A stretch of DNA of 64,000 nucleotides from Peribacillus loiseleuriae (GTDB lineage Bacteria; Bacillota; Bacilli; Bacillales; DSM-1321): the NCBI RefSeq assembly GCF_001183985.1, contig NZ_LFZW01000001.1, positions 2,848,309 to 2,912,308 of the forward strand, written 5' to 3'. The stretch's first letter is position 1; each line of letters opens with the position of its first letter. The translations under genes were made by a program, and so were the position numbers. This document shows positions 1-7,695 of the stretch, piece after piece. The notes under the pieces are model-generated. The model worked only from the letters and a program-made list of their open reading frames with translations. It was not told the origin of the DNA and made no database searches.

Positions 1-1358
1 GGCGCAATATCTTCGGCTGCAATGGAGAACTTTCCTATTTTCGAAACAAGTAAGCGCACTTTTTTAGTGCTGGTTTCATATCGATCCGCAAATTGTTCAA
101 GTGCACTCTTAATAGCTGGGACTGAAAGACTGATTCCAAAATATCTTGCTGAATCAGAAAGCCGTTTCAAATGATTTTCCAACAAAACATATTGACCATT
201 TTCAAGCTTTAGCGATTCAAGCAATTCAAAGTCAGGTGTTTCAGTAGTAAGCAATGCAGCTTTCAAGAAAGCCTCGTCATACTCTTCTGTAAAACTCGAA
301 TCCCAGGTTATACCACCACCAACACCGTATTGGGCAGTTCCTTCTTGAGAATCAATGACAACCGTTCGAATGGGAACATTAAAAGTTGCCTCATGATTCG
401 GAGAAATATAACCAATGGCCCCACAGTAGATCTCACGTGGCGATTGTTCTAACTCTGAAATTATTTTCATCGTGCTAATTTTTGGAGCCCCTGTAATTGA
501 ACCGCATGGAAACAACGCTTTAAAAATATCCATGATCGTTGTTTCCGGTTTTGTTTTGGCTGTAATCGTCGAGGTCATCTGCCAAACAGTCGGATATTGT
601 TCAATTTCAAATAATTGATCAACTGTTACGCTACCCGCTTCTGCAATTTGCCCTAAATCATTGCGCAATAAATCAACAATCATGACATTTTCCGCCCGAT
701 TTTTCTCAGAATTCTGCAGCCATTGCTTCTGGTTCATATCCTGTTCAAAAGTATTTCCCCTTTTCACAGTTCCTTTCATTGGCCGTGTTGTGAGAGTGCC
801 ATCTTTCCAGTCAAAAAAAAGTTCAGGTGAGGCGGATAAAACTTTAAATCTACCCGTATGTAAATAAGCACTATAATTAGAACTTTGCGCTTTAGCTAAC
901 TGGCGGTAAAAAGCAAAATCATCGCCGTTAAATGAAGAATCCAACCTCATCGTGTAGTTGACCTGATATGTATTCCCCACTTCAATTTGGTTTTTAATCA
1001 TATGAATTGCTTTCTCGTATGTTTCGTAAGTAATCTCAGATTGCCAATCAGAAAGATTGAATTCAGCGGGTGCTTCTGTTGACGGAAAAGATTCGAATTT
1101 TTCAAAAATCCCAAACCAAAGTAATGACATTTTATTACCGACTGCCACTTGATAAGTAGAATCAAATGCAGGAGCTGCTTCGTATGACAGATACCCAGCT
1201 GCGTAAAAACCTGCATTCACTTCTTTTTGGATAGTTTCCAGAGCGGTCAGTACTTCTTCTATTGTATGTGCTTCAATAATCTTAATTGGATGTTGAAAAT
1301 ACTTCCTTTCTTTATTAAATTCTAATAGAATATTGATGTTTTCAGCATGTTTATTCAT
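1..1358 (-). CDS. pabB: Aminodeoxychorismate synthase component I fused to aminodeoxychorismate lyase (PabBC), 3' end outside window
   Basis: The frame is open from ATG at 1358 to the left edge (452 codons visible). Residues 1 to about 370 are a chorismate-binding enzyme: PMKGT (194-198) carries the PabB-type lysine in place of the TrpE alanine, and PCGSITGAPK (284-293) is the family signature. From about residue 375 the protein continues into LENHLKRLSDSARYFGI and KVRLLVS, typical of class IV aminotransferase-fold ADC lyases (PabC). It should make aminodeoxychorismate with PabA glutaminase and then split it to p-aminobenzoate and pyruvate for folate synthesis. The pabA stop lies 27 bp upstream, so the two are co-transcribed. 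B. subtilis keeps pabB and pabC separate. The end of the lyase domain is not visible, so an intact second domain is inferred. Confidence 0.9.
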   Translation of the reverse strand, partial: MNKHAENINILLEFNKERKYFQHPIKIIEAHTIEEVLTALETIQKEVNAGFYAAGYLSYEAAPAFDSTYQVAVGNKMSLLWFGIFEKFESFPSTEAPAEFNLSDWQSEITYETYEKAIHMIKNQIEVGNTYQVNYTMRLDSSFNGDDFAFYRQLAKAQSSNYSAYLHTGRFKVLSASPELFFDWKDGTLTTRPMKGTVKRGNTFEQDMNQKQWLQNSEKNRAENVMIVDLLRNDLGQIAEAGSVTVDQLFEIEQYPTVWQMTSTITAKTKPETTIMDIFKALFPCGSITGAPKISTMKIISELEQSPREIYCGAIGYISPNHEATFNVPIRTVVIDSQEGTAQYGVGGGITWDSSFTEEYDEAFLKAALLTTETPDFELLESLKLENGQYVLLENHLKRLSDSARYFGISLSVPAIKSALEQFADRYETSTKKVRLLVSKIGKFSIAAEDIA

Positions 1359-1385
1359 AATAACTACCCCGTTTACATAACGTAT

Positions 1386-1952
1386 TTATTGTTTATTAAT
1401 AAAATTGCTAATTAACGTATGACCATGTTCCGTTAATATTGATTCAGGATGAAACTGTAGTCCTTCAATTTGATACTTTGTATGCCGAAGTCCCATCACG
1501 ACATCGTCTATCGTTTTTGCTGTGACTTCCATACAATCAGGTAGCGATGACTCATTGACAATTAAGGAATGGTAGCGAGTAACTAAAAATGAAGTAGAAA
1601 TTCCACTAAAGACTCCTTTACCATCATGGGTGATGATCGACGTTTTTCCATGTACCGGCTGTTTAGCCTTTTCAACCACACCTCCAAAAGCTTGGGCAAT
1701 CACTTGATGCCCAAGACAAATCCCTAGAATAGGTATACTTTGATGAAATTCCCTTACAACCTCAAGACATATCCCAGCTTCATTAGGATTTCCGGGTCCT
1801 GGCGAGAGAATAATCGATTCAGGGTTCATTTCTCTAATCTCGTCTAATGTCATTTCATTATTGCGGCAGATGGTGATCTCTTTACCAGCCATGAGGATAT
1901 ATTGATATAAATTATAAGTAAAAGAATCATAATTATCGATAAGTAAAATCAT
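1386..1952 (-). CDS. pabA: Aminodeoxychorismate/anthranilate synthase glutamine amidotransferase subunit
   Basis: A class I glutamine amidotransferase of 188 residues, the normal length. It starts MILLIDNYDSFTYNL; the nucleophile is in GICLGH (Cys79) and the catalytic His-Glu pair in FHPES (His168, Glu170). It supplies ammonia to the PabB domain encoded just downstream. In bacilli this subunit often also serves anthranilate synthase (amphibolic TrpG/PabA); no trp genes are near, so pABA synthesis is the direct inference. A GGAG sits about 7 nt before the ATG. First gene of the pabA-pabBC pair as visible here. Confidence 0.93.
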   Translation of the reverse strand: MILLIDNYDSFTYNLYQYILMAGKEITICRNNEMTLDEIREMNPESIILSPGPGNPNEAGICLEVVREFHQSIPILGICLGHQVIAQAFGGVVEKAKQPVHGKTSIITHDGKGVFSGISTSFLVTRYHSLIVNESSLPDCMEVTAKTIDDVVMGLRHTKYQIEGLQFHPESILTEHGHTLISNFINKQ

Positions 1953-2214
1953 TGTTAGTCTCCATTTTTTTGATCGATCATTTTATTAATTGTTGCTACA
2001 TCTTGCATATCTTTAGTTTCTAGATTCCAATGTACTTTATTTTAGCAAAAATATCTTCAAAATGCTTGCTAGATATTGTTTTCAACTATAATTGGATTTG
2101 TCATTTGATTAGGATTCTTATAGGGGTAAAGTACTTTATTCATACTTGATGTTGCTTTAAAATAAAGTTTGATCAAATTGATACTAATAACCTTGATAAA
2201 CGATCATAGAAAAA

Positions 2215-2251
2215 AGCGTGTTTTGGAAAAAAGGATTGATCAAAACACGCT
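2215..2251 (-). terminator. Orphan rho-independent terminator-like hairpin
   Basis: An 11-bp perfect stem (AGCGTGTTTTG/CAAAACACGCT) with a 15-nt loop is followed on the minus strand by TTTTTTC. No minus-strand gene ends here: the next gene to the right (2450) is on the plus strand. The rest of 1953-2449 holds no gene; it has TTGATCA-type palindromic words at 2168, 2236 and 2289. Confidence 0.55.
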
Positions 2252-2449
2252 CTTAATATTTTCAATGGACTCATTTTTTATAAAAAAGTTTGATCATTTC
2301 CTATTTATGTTGCTTCACAATTGCGCCCTTCGTTGAAGAATAAATAGCTCAATGACTGGAGAATCTACTATTATCAAGCATATTTAACGCATTTTTTATA
2401 TCGTAATAGTATGATATAAATGTTCACTAAAATAAGGGGGCCAAGAATT

Positions 2450-3580
2450 ATGAATTCAAAATATATACCACTATTTCAGCCAATTACCTTGCGCAGCGGA
2501 ATGCAATTAGATAATCGTGTCGTTATGGCACCGATGACCCATTTTTCTTCAAATCCAGACGGTACAGTTTCAGATGAGGAAGTAGCATACTATAGCCGCC
2601 GTTCGAATGGAGTCGGAATGGTTGTCACAGCTTGTGCATATGTCACAGCTAACGGAAAAGGATTTCATGGTGAATTTGGAAGCGATCGTGATGACTTTAT
2701 TCCAAGTTTACGCCGACTCGCTTCTGCCATTAAAGAACAAGGAGCAAAAGCAGTCCTGCAAATTTTCCATGGCGGCAGGATGTGTCCGCCAGAGTTAGTT
2801 CCAAATGGAGAAATTGTAAGTGCTAGTGCTGTTCCGGCAGAACAAGGTACAGTATCATATCAAGTTCCTCGCGCTTTGACTGAGACAGAAATTCAATCCA
2901 TTATTCGTGATTTTGGCGAGTCTACCCGGAGAGCGATCGAAGCTGGATTTGATGGGATTGAAATACATGGAGCTAATGGATACTTAATTCAGCAGTTCTT
3001 TTCACCACATTCCAACCGACGTGAAGATCAGTACGGCGGCAATTTGGAAAAAAGATTATCATTTCCAATTGCCATTGTAGATGAAGTAAAAAAGGTAGTA
3101 GCTGCACATGCGAAACAACCATTCCTCGTTGGATATAGATTCTCACCAGAGGAACCTGAAACACCCGGAATTACAATGGCAGATACTCTTGCATTAGTGG
3201 ATGGTTTGGCAAGTAAAAATCTTGATTACCTTCATGTTTCCTTAATGGAGTTCTGGTCAACTCCAAGACGTGGTGTCGAAGATTCCCGTTCTCGCCTTGA
3301 AATTATTCAGGAGAGAGTTGGGGAAAGCGTTCCCGTGATTGGCGTAGGCTCAATTTACACAGCAGACGATGCCTTAAAAGCGATTCAAACTGGTGTTTCA
3401 ATGATTGCAATCGGACGAGAGCTCATTATTGACCCTGATTGGGTTGAAAAGGTTAGACAAGGAAAAGAGTCTGAAATTGAAACAAAACTAAAGAAAGACG
3501 CTCAATCTCGTCTTGTCGTGCCAGATCCTCTTTGGCAAGCGATTATCAACAGACCTGGATGGTTTCCAATTGAAGATTAA
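2450..3580 (+). CDS. yqiG: Old-yellow-enzyme family NADH:flavin oxidoreductase (YqiG-like)
   Basis: A TIM-barrel FMN reductase of 376 residues. The start at 2450 (MNSKYIPLFQPI) is preferred over an in-frame ATG at 2420 because AAGGGGG lies 9 nt before it. Family signatures include the N-terminal RVVMAPMTH, the FMN/substrate-site HGANGYLIQQFFSPHSN and the phosphate-binding VGSIYTADDA plus GRELIIDPDW. It closely resembles what I recall of B. subtilis YqiG. Such enzymes reduce activated alkenes, quinones or nitro compounds with NAD(P)H; the physiological substrate is unknown. It is monocistronic, with a strong terminator just downstream. Confidence 0.88.
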   Translation: MNSKYIPLFQPITLRSGMQLDNRVVMAPMTHFSSNPDGTVSDEEVAYYSRRSNGVGMVVTACAYVTANGKGFHGEFGSDRDDFIPSLRRLASAIKEQGAKAVLQIFHGGRMCPPELVPNGEIVSASAVPAEQGTVSYQVPRALTETEIQSIIRDFGESTRRAIEAGFDGIEIHGANGYLIQQFFSPHSNRREDQYGGNLEKRLSFPIAIVDEVKKVVAAHAKQPFLVGYRFSPEEPETPGITMADTLALVDGLASKNLDYLHVSLMEFWSTPRRGVEDSRSRLEIIQERVGESVPVIGVGSIYTADDALKAIQTGVSMIAIGRELIIDPDWVEKVRQGKESEIETKLKKDAQSRLVVPDPLWQAIINRPGWFPIED

Positions 3581-3594
3581 AAAGACACATAACT

Positions 3595-3630
3595 CCCAAA
3601 TGGAAACCTAGTGTTTCCATTTGGGGGTTT
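3595..3630 (+). terminator. Rho-independent terminator of the yqiG-like gene
   Basis: A 13-bp perfect stem (3595-3607 with 3613-3625, loop CTAGT) begins 14 bp after the stop and is followed by GGTTTCTCCTTT. Confidence 0.85.
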
Positions 3631-3832
3631 CTCCTTTGTACACGCTTAAATACCCTTAATATCTGTATAGAAATGTTTTTGAATTGAACTTCTTATTCCA
3701 TTAAATAGCCTGATTGCTAAACAAGAAAAAATCCTGCACATCAATACAGGATATTTGACCAAACTTTTTTACAAATTATCAATCTTTGTTTTAAAGCCAC
3801 ACTTGATCTGGCTCTATATATATTGATTCTTA

Positions 3833-3866
3833 TCAAAAAAGTCCCTGAAATTAGATTCAGAGACTT
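3833..3866 (-). terminator. Terminator of the luciferase-like monooxygenase operon
   Basis: An 11-bp stem (3839-3849 with 3856-3866) is followed on the minus strand by six T residues, 11 bp after the stop of the gene ending at 3877. A second, weaker hairpin (ATCCTG/CAGGAT, about 3731-3752) lies beyond it in the same orientation. Confidence 0.8.
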
Positions 3867-3876
3867 GATGTTAATC

Positions 3877-4893
3877 TTAATTTTTATCAGCAATCTCAGC
3901 AATAATTTCATATGAGCGGAGTCGAGACTCATGATAAAACATGCCTGAATTAATAATCATTTCATCCGCTCCTGTTTTATCAAGAAATGCCTGCAACTTT
4001 TCTTTGACCTGTTCAGGGTTACCAATTACACTAGCATCCAACTTGCTTTGAATCGATGCTTTTTCATAAGGCGTCCAAAGTCCATCCATTGAATCTACTG
4101 GAGGCTGAAGCTGATTTGGCGTATTACGAATCAAACTAAGAAATTGCTGTTGATATGATGTCGCTAAATAAGCGGCCTCTCTCTCAGTGTCTGCTGCATA
4201 GACGTTAATGCCGACCATTGCATATGGTTCTGATAATACATCTGAAGGCTGGAAATTACTACGGTATATCTCTAAAGCAGCCATTGTATTTTCTGGAGCA
4301 AAGTGACTGGCAAAAGAAAATGGTAAGCCGAGTTTACCAGCAAGCTTAGCACTGAATCCACTTGAACCAAGCAACCAGATCGGAACGTTTAAGCCTTCAC
4401 CAGGGATTGCACGAACTCTGTTATGACGGGAATTGGCATCGAAGTATGTCCGAAGCTGCTCTAATTGTTCCGGAAAATCATCGCCGGTATTTCTACTATC
4501 ACGGCGGAGTGCCATAGCTGTAAATTGATCACTTCCAGGAGCACGTCCAAGCCCTAAATCGATACGGCCCGGATACATGGATTCAAGTGTTCCGAATTGC
4601 TCAGCAATTACAAGTGGAGAATGATTTGGGAGCATAATCCCACCAGATCCTACCTTGAGTGTAGACGTTCCAGCTGCAACATAGCCAATGACAACGGATG
4701 TAGCAGAGCTGGCAATGCCCGGCATACTATGATGTTCCGCTAACCAAAATCGATTAAAACCCCATTTTTCTACATGCTGCGCTAGATTGAGTGTATGTTT
4801 GAAAGATTCAGCTGGTGTACTACCTTCTGTAATGTTTGCAAGATCAAGCACTGATAAAGGAATTTCACTCAACTGTTTTTTTGATTGTGACAT
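3877..4893 (-). CDS. LLM-class flavin-dependent monooxygenase (MsnO8/YhbW-like)
   Basis: A bacterial luciferase-like TIM barrel of 338 residues. The N-terminal half has [18 protein letters not shown] and [20 protein letters not shown], and then GLGRAPGSD, the hallmark of the single-component MsnO8/YceB/YhbW group. Such enzymes use reduced FMN and O2. It is the last gene of the run ssuE-like (6565), DmoA-like (5143), this gene, under a SAM-I riboswitch, so a role in oxidative sulfur release is inferred; the substrate cannot be read from sequence. AGAAAGAAGATG provides the Shine-Dalgarno region. Confidence 0.85.
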   Translation of the reverse strand: MSQSKKQLSEIPLSVLDLANITEGSTPAESFKHTLNLAQHVEKWGFNRFWLAEHHSMPGIASSATSVVIGYVAAGTSTLKVGSGGIMLPNHSPLVIAEQFGTLESMYPGRIDLGLGRAPGSDQFTAMALRRDSRNTGDDFPEQLEQLRTYFDANSRHNRVRAIPGEGLNVPIWLLGSSGFSAKLAGKLGLPFSFASHFAPENTMAALEIYRSNFQPSDVLSEPYAMVGINVYAADTEREAAYLATSYQQQFLSLIRNTPNQLQPPVDSMDGLWTPYEKASIQSKLDASVIGNPEQVKEKLQAFLDKTGADEMIINSGMFYHESRLRSYEIIAEIADKN

Positions 4894-4929
4894 GTATTCA
4901 TCTTCTTTCTAAAATCATTTAGTATCAGA

Positions 4930-5139
4930 TTACTTACAGCCATCATATAAAAGAATCCTTAAAATTGCACTTAGAACGCTTTGAGCTTGAATCAGAATAT
5001 TTGTATAGTGATTGTTCTCCACAAAAAATAGACAATCAATAATTTGATTGCCTACCTTTCGATCCTCATGATTCATTCTATATGATGCTAAAATTTGATT
5101 TAGAGACTCGTATGTTTTTTGATACATGCACAATTTCAC
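4930..5139 (-). CDS. Small hypothetical ORF between the two monooxygenases
   Basis: A 69-codon frame opens with GTG 3 bp after the stop of the 5143 gene and ends 36 bp before the next gene. The product contains YESLNQILASYRMNHED and a hydrophobic C-terminal segment ending in DGCK. I do not recognise it and there is no clear Shine-Dalgarno sequence, so it would rely on translational coupling. It could be a relic or chance frame filling the 250-bp gap. Confidence 0.3.
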   Translation of the reverse strand: MKLCMYQKTYESLNQILASYRMNHEDRKVGNQIIDCLFFVENNHYTNILIQAQSVLSAILRILLYDGCK

Positions 5140-5142
5140 AAA

Positions 5143-6510
5143 TTAAACGCTAGCTACTGGAAAAAGTCTCTTACGATATTGTCTGCCATGGTGATGATCT
5201 GGCAAATAATCACTGCCAAATAAGTTCTTTCGGAAGGTTCCTTCTTCGTATTCTTTTCTTACTAAACCTCTCTCTTGTAAAATCGGAATTACATAATCGA
5301 CAAATTCTTCAAAAGTCCCAGGTGTAACCGCATAAGCAATATTAAAACCATCCACGCCTGTAACATCAATCCATTCCTCTAAAGAATCTGCCACTTGTTC
5401 TGGAGAGCCAACAACAACAGGTCCCATTCCGCCAACTCCAATAAACTCCGCGACTTCTTCTACGGTAAAATCGGCCATCGATTTTAATGTCGATTGGATG
5501 GCATCATTTTTAACAAATTGAATTTTCTCCTGGGGATCCACCCCATCCATATCCACACCGGTCCAGCCACCGAATAATGCAAGTGATCCTTCGTAACTGG
5601 CATGATTTTTATAATCCAAATATTTAGCTTCAGCTTCTTCTTGAGTCGCGCCAACAATTGGCGTAATCAATGTAAGGATCTTAATTTCATCTGCTTTCCG
5701 TCCCGCTTTCACTGCCTCTTCTCTAAAAGCAGTTACTGTGTTTTTCGTGCGCTCCATTGATGTGGAACCAACGAAAACTAGTTCTGCATGCTTTGCTGCA
5801 AATTTCGTTCCTTTTGGTGATGCCCCAGCTTGAAATATTACTGGAGTACGTTGTGGTGAAGGTTCACATAGGTGAGCTCCTGGAACTTTATAGAATTCAC
5901 CATCATGATGGATATCATGAACCTTTTCTGGATCTGCATAAATCCCTTTTTCCTTATCCACTACGACTGCATCATCTTCCCAACTAGCTTCCCATAGTTT
6001 ATAGACAACATCTAAGTATTCATCAGCTATATCGTAACGATTATCATGATTAATTTGTTGATCTAAACCAAGATTACGTGCAGCACTATTTAAATAAGAA
6101 GTTACGATATTCCAACCAATTCGTCCTTTCGTTAAATGGTCCAATGTCGAGATCCGTCGAGCGAACAGATATGGATGCTCGTAGCTCGTCGACGCAGTTA
6201 ACCCAAATCCTAAGTGCTTTGTAACTTGCGCCATGATTGGAACAACAAATGCGGGATCATTGACTGGAACTTGAGCTCCCTGACGAACTGCGGCATTGCG
6301 AGAACCTTGGTATACATCATACGTTCCAAGGACATCTGCCAAGAAAATGGCATCGAATCTGCCTTTTTCCAGTACTTTTGCAAGATGCGTCCAGTATTCT
6401 GCATCCTTGTACGTAGATGATTGATCGTCTGGATGTGTCCAAAGACCAGGTGATTGATGCCCTGCACAGTTCATATCAAATGCATTTAAATAGATTCTTT
6501 TTTTGGTCAT
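5143..6510 (-). CDS. DmoA/NtaA/DszA-family FMN-dependent monooxygenase
   Basis: A 455-residue luciferase-fold monooxygenase of the two-component NtaA/SnaA/DszA/DmoA group. The N-terminus RIYLNAFDMNCAGHQS and the WTHPDDQSSTYKDAEYW stretch resemble the DmoA-like subgroup; later motifs are GRIGWNIVTSYLNSAARN, PSPQRTPVIFQAGASPKG and the C-terminal VIPILQERGLVRKEY. ATG at 6510 is preferred to an in-frame GTG at 6522, because GGGTGG lies 8 nt before it. The partner flavin reductase is encoded 55 bp upstream. Known relatives oxidise dimethyl sulfide, dibenzothiophene sulfone or aminopolycarboxylates; the SAM riboswitch upstream points to a sulfur compound. Exact substrate unknown. Confidence 0.88.
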   Translation of the reverse strand: MTKKRIYLNAFDMNCAGHQSPGLWTHPDDQSSTYKDAEYWTHLAKVLEKGRFDAIFLADVLGTYDVYQGSRNAAVRQGAQVPVNDPAFVVPIMAQVTKHLGFGLTASTSYEHPYLFARRISTLDHLTKGRIGWNIVTSYLNSAARNLGLDQQINHDNRYDIADEYLDVVYKLWEASWEDDAVVVDKEKGIYADPEKVHDIHHDGEFYKVPGAHLCEPSPQRTPVIFQAGASPKGTKFAAKHAELVFVGSTSMERTKNTVTAFREEAVKAGRKADEIKILTLITPIVGATQEEAEAKYLDYKNHASYEGSLALFGGWTGVDMDGVDPQEKIQFVKNDAIQSTLKSMADFTVEEVAEFIGVGGMGPVVVGSPEQVADSLEEWIDVTGVDGFNIAYAVTPGTFEEFVDYVIPILQERGLVRKEYEEGTFRKNLFGSDYLPDHHHGRQYRKRLFPVASV

Positions 6511-6564
6511 AATCATTACCACCCATTCGTTTTTTAATGATGAAATATGGTGTTAAATGTGTGC

Positions 6565-7110
6565 TTAAGCGGTTATTGGTTTAGTTTGTTTAATGATTTG
6601 AAGAAACTCTTCTAAATCGTTAGTAAGTCGAGCTTGAATATCTTGATCCGTAATAGGCTGTAAATGATTTTCTTTATCAATTTGGTTATCGATCATATAA
6701 GTCCCTTGGGTGGCTCTTCCTTTTAAAGTAGTAATAAGCGGTTTTAAGGCAAAATCGATTGCTAACAGATGTGCTTTACTCCCACCGACCATTAACGGTA
6801 AAACTGGAATGCCTTTAAACGCACTTTCTGGTAATAAATCGATTAGAGCCTTTAGCACACCTGTATAAGACGCTTTATAGACAGGAGATCCAATAATTAC
6901 TCCATCTGCTTCCTCAATTGACTTTGCTATTTGTTTAATTTCAGCGCTATTATAGCGTGCATAAAGCAAATCCTCAGCAGAAATATCTAAAACGGAAACA
7001 TACTTTACCGTTATATTCTCCTTTTCTAACAATGATTGAACAAATTTTAAAACAACATCAGTCCTAGAAGTTGCAGAAGGGCTTCCAGATAAAATCACAA
7101 CATTAGGCAT
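6565..7110 (-). CDS. ssuE: NADPH-dependent FMN reductase, SsuE-like
   Basis: A flavodoxin-like FMN reductase of 181 residues, the usual SsuE length. GSPSATSRT (9-17) is the FMN-phosphate loop and IGSPVYKASYTGVLK the second FMN-binding segment; SKAHLLAIDFALKPL is typical of SsuE. It would supply FMNH2 to the downstream monooxygenases, as SsuE does for SsuD. First gene of the operon, with AGAAGG 7 nt before ATG, directly behind the riboswitch. Confidence 0.88.
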   Translation of the reverse strand: MPNVVILSGSPSATSRTDVVLKFVQSLLEKENITVKYVSVLDISAEDLLYARYNSAEIKQIAKSIEEADGVIIGSPVYKASYTGVLKALIDLLPESAFKGIPVLPLMVGGSKAHLLAIDFALKPLITTLKGRATQGTYMIDNQIDKENHLQPITDQDIQARLTNDLEEFLQIIKQTKPITA

Positions 7111-7192
7111 TTGTTAACCTTCTTTCTTAGTAAATTAGTTATAATCCTTTGTACAGTCTAATTCCAAAGGGTTTGATCCATATTTAACGAAT

Positions 7193-7224
7193 AAAGTCCT
7201 CTTTCCTGATAGAAAGAGGACTTT
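7193..7224 (-). terminator. Expression-platform terminator of the SAM riboswitch
   Basis: A 13-bp perfect stem (7193-7205 with 7212-7224, loop TATCAG on the minus strand) lies between the SAM aptamer and the ssuE-like start. The U tract is short (ACTTTATTCG). With S-adenosylmethionine bound this stem should form and stop transcription. Confidence 0.8.
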
Positions 7225-7237
7225 ATTCGTAGTCACC

Positions 7238-7338
7238 CTTATCTGACAAGCATGTGCTTGCAGGAATTAGCACCTTTCTACTAATCGTAGAGGTTGCTGA
7301 AGCTTCATCGGGCCATTCCCTCGGCTTCTCTTGATAAG
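7238..7338 (-). promoter_or_regulatory. SAM-I (S-box) riboswitch aptamer
   Basis: Read on the minus strand this matches the S-box core: P1 strand CTTATC followed by AAGAGAAGCCGAGGGAATGG, then CCCGATGAAGCTTCAGCAACC, a P3-like arm, AGGTGCTAATTCC and the closing P1 strand GATAAG (7238-7243 with 7333-7338). The aptamer is followed by a terminator stem and then the FMN reductase gene. Known S boxes turn genes off when S-adenosylmethionine is plentiful, so the monooxygenase operon should be on under sulfur or methionine limitation. Confidence 0.93.
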
Positions 7339-7356
7339 AAGTATTAAGTTAGTTTT

Positions 7357-7385
7357 ATCATAATATTCTAATAACTGATTGTCAA
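7357..7385 (-). promoter_or_regulatory. Sigma-A promoter of the SAM-riboswitch operon
   Basis: On the minus strand TTGACA (7380-7385) is spaced by 17 bp from TATGAT (7357-7362). Transcription would start about 10 bp before the P1 helix of the aptamer. Confidence 0.8.
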
Positions 7386-7451
7386 GATTAATTCATATAT
7401 TTTTCATCGGAATTGTTTGAATAATATTTTTTCATATTACATTGTCTATAA

Positions 7452-7608
7452 GACACTGATGGTTAATCCCCTACTAGTGTCGCTAATACCTCCGCGTAGA
7501 ATAGATCAAGCGACTCTACGAAGCTTTGCACGCTATGTCAGCATCTCTTCTGTGTGACCCACATCCCATTGGCAAACTACACATGGGTAAGTTCCACTAG
7601 ATCTCACC
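7452..7608 (-). repeat. Dispersed repeat family A, copy 1
   Basis: Reverse-complement copy of the element at 29695-29915. Shared blocks in order are TGGAACTTAC, ATGTGGGTCACACAGA, GTCGCTTGATC, GGTATTAGCGACACTAG and TTAACCATCAGTG. It fills the gap between the riboswitch operon and the helicase terminator. Confidence 0.75.
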
Positions 7609-7644
7609 TATCTAGGATTTATCGGATGTAATACCAGGATATAA

Positions 7645-7682
7645 CAAAAAAGGTCTAGACACATCTATACTGTGTCCAGACC
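7645..7682 (-). terminator. Terminator of the helicase gene
   Basis: A 12-bp stem (7652-7663 with 7671-7682, one G-T wobble) begins 13 bp after the stop at 7696 and is followed by TTTTTT on the minus strand. Confidence 0.85.
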
Positions 7683-7695
7683 CTTTTAGTTTCTT

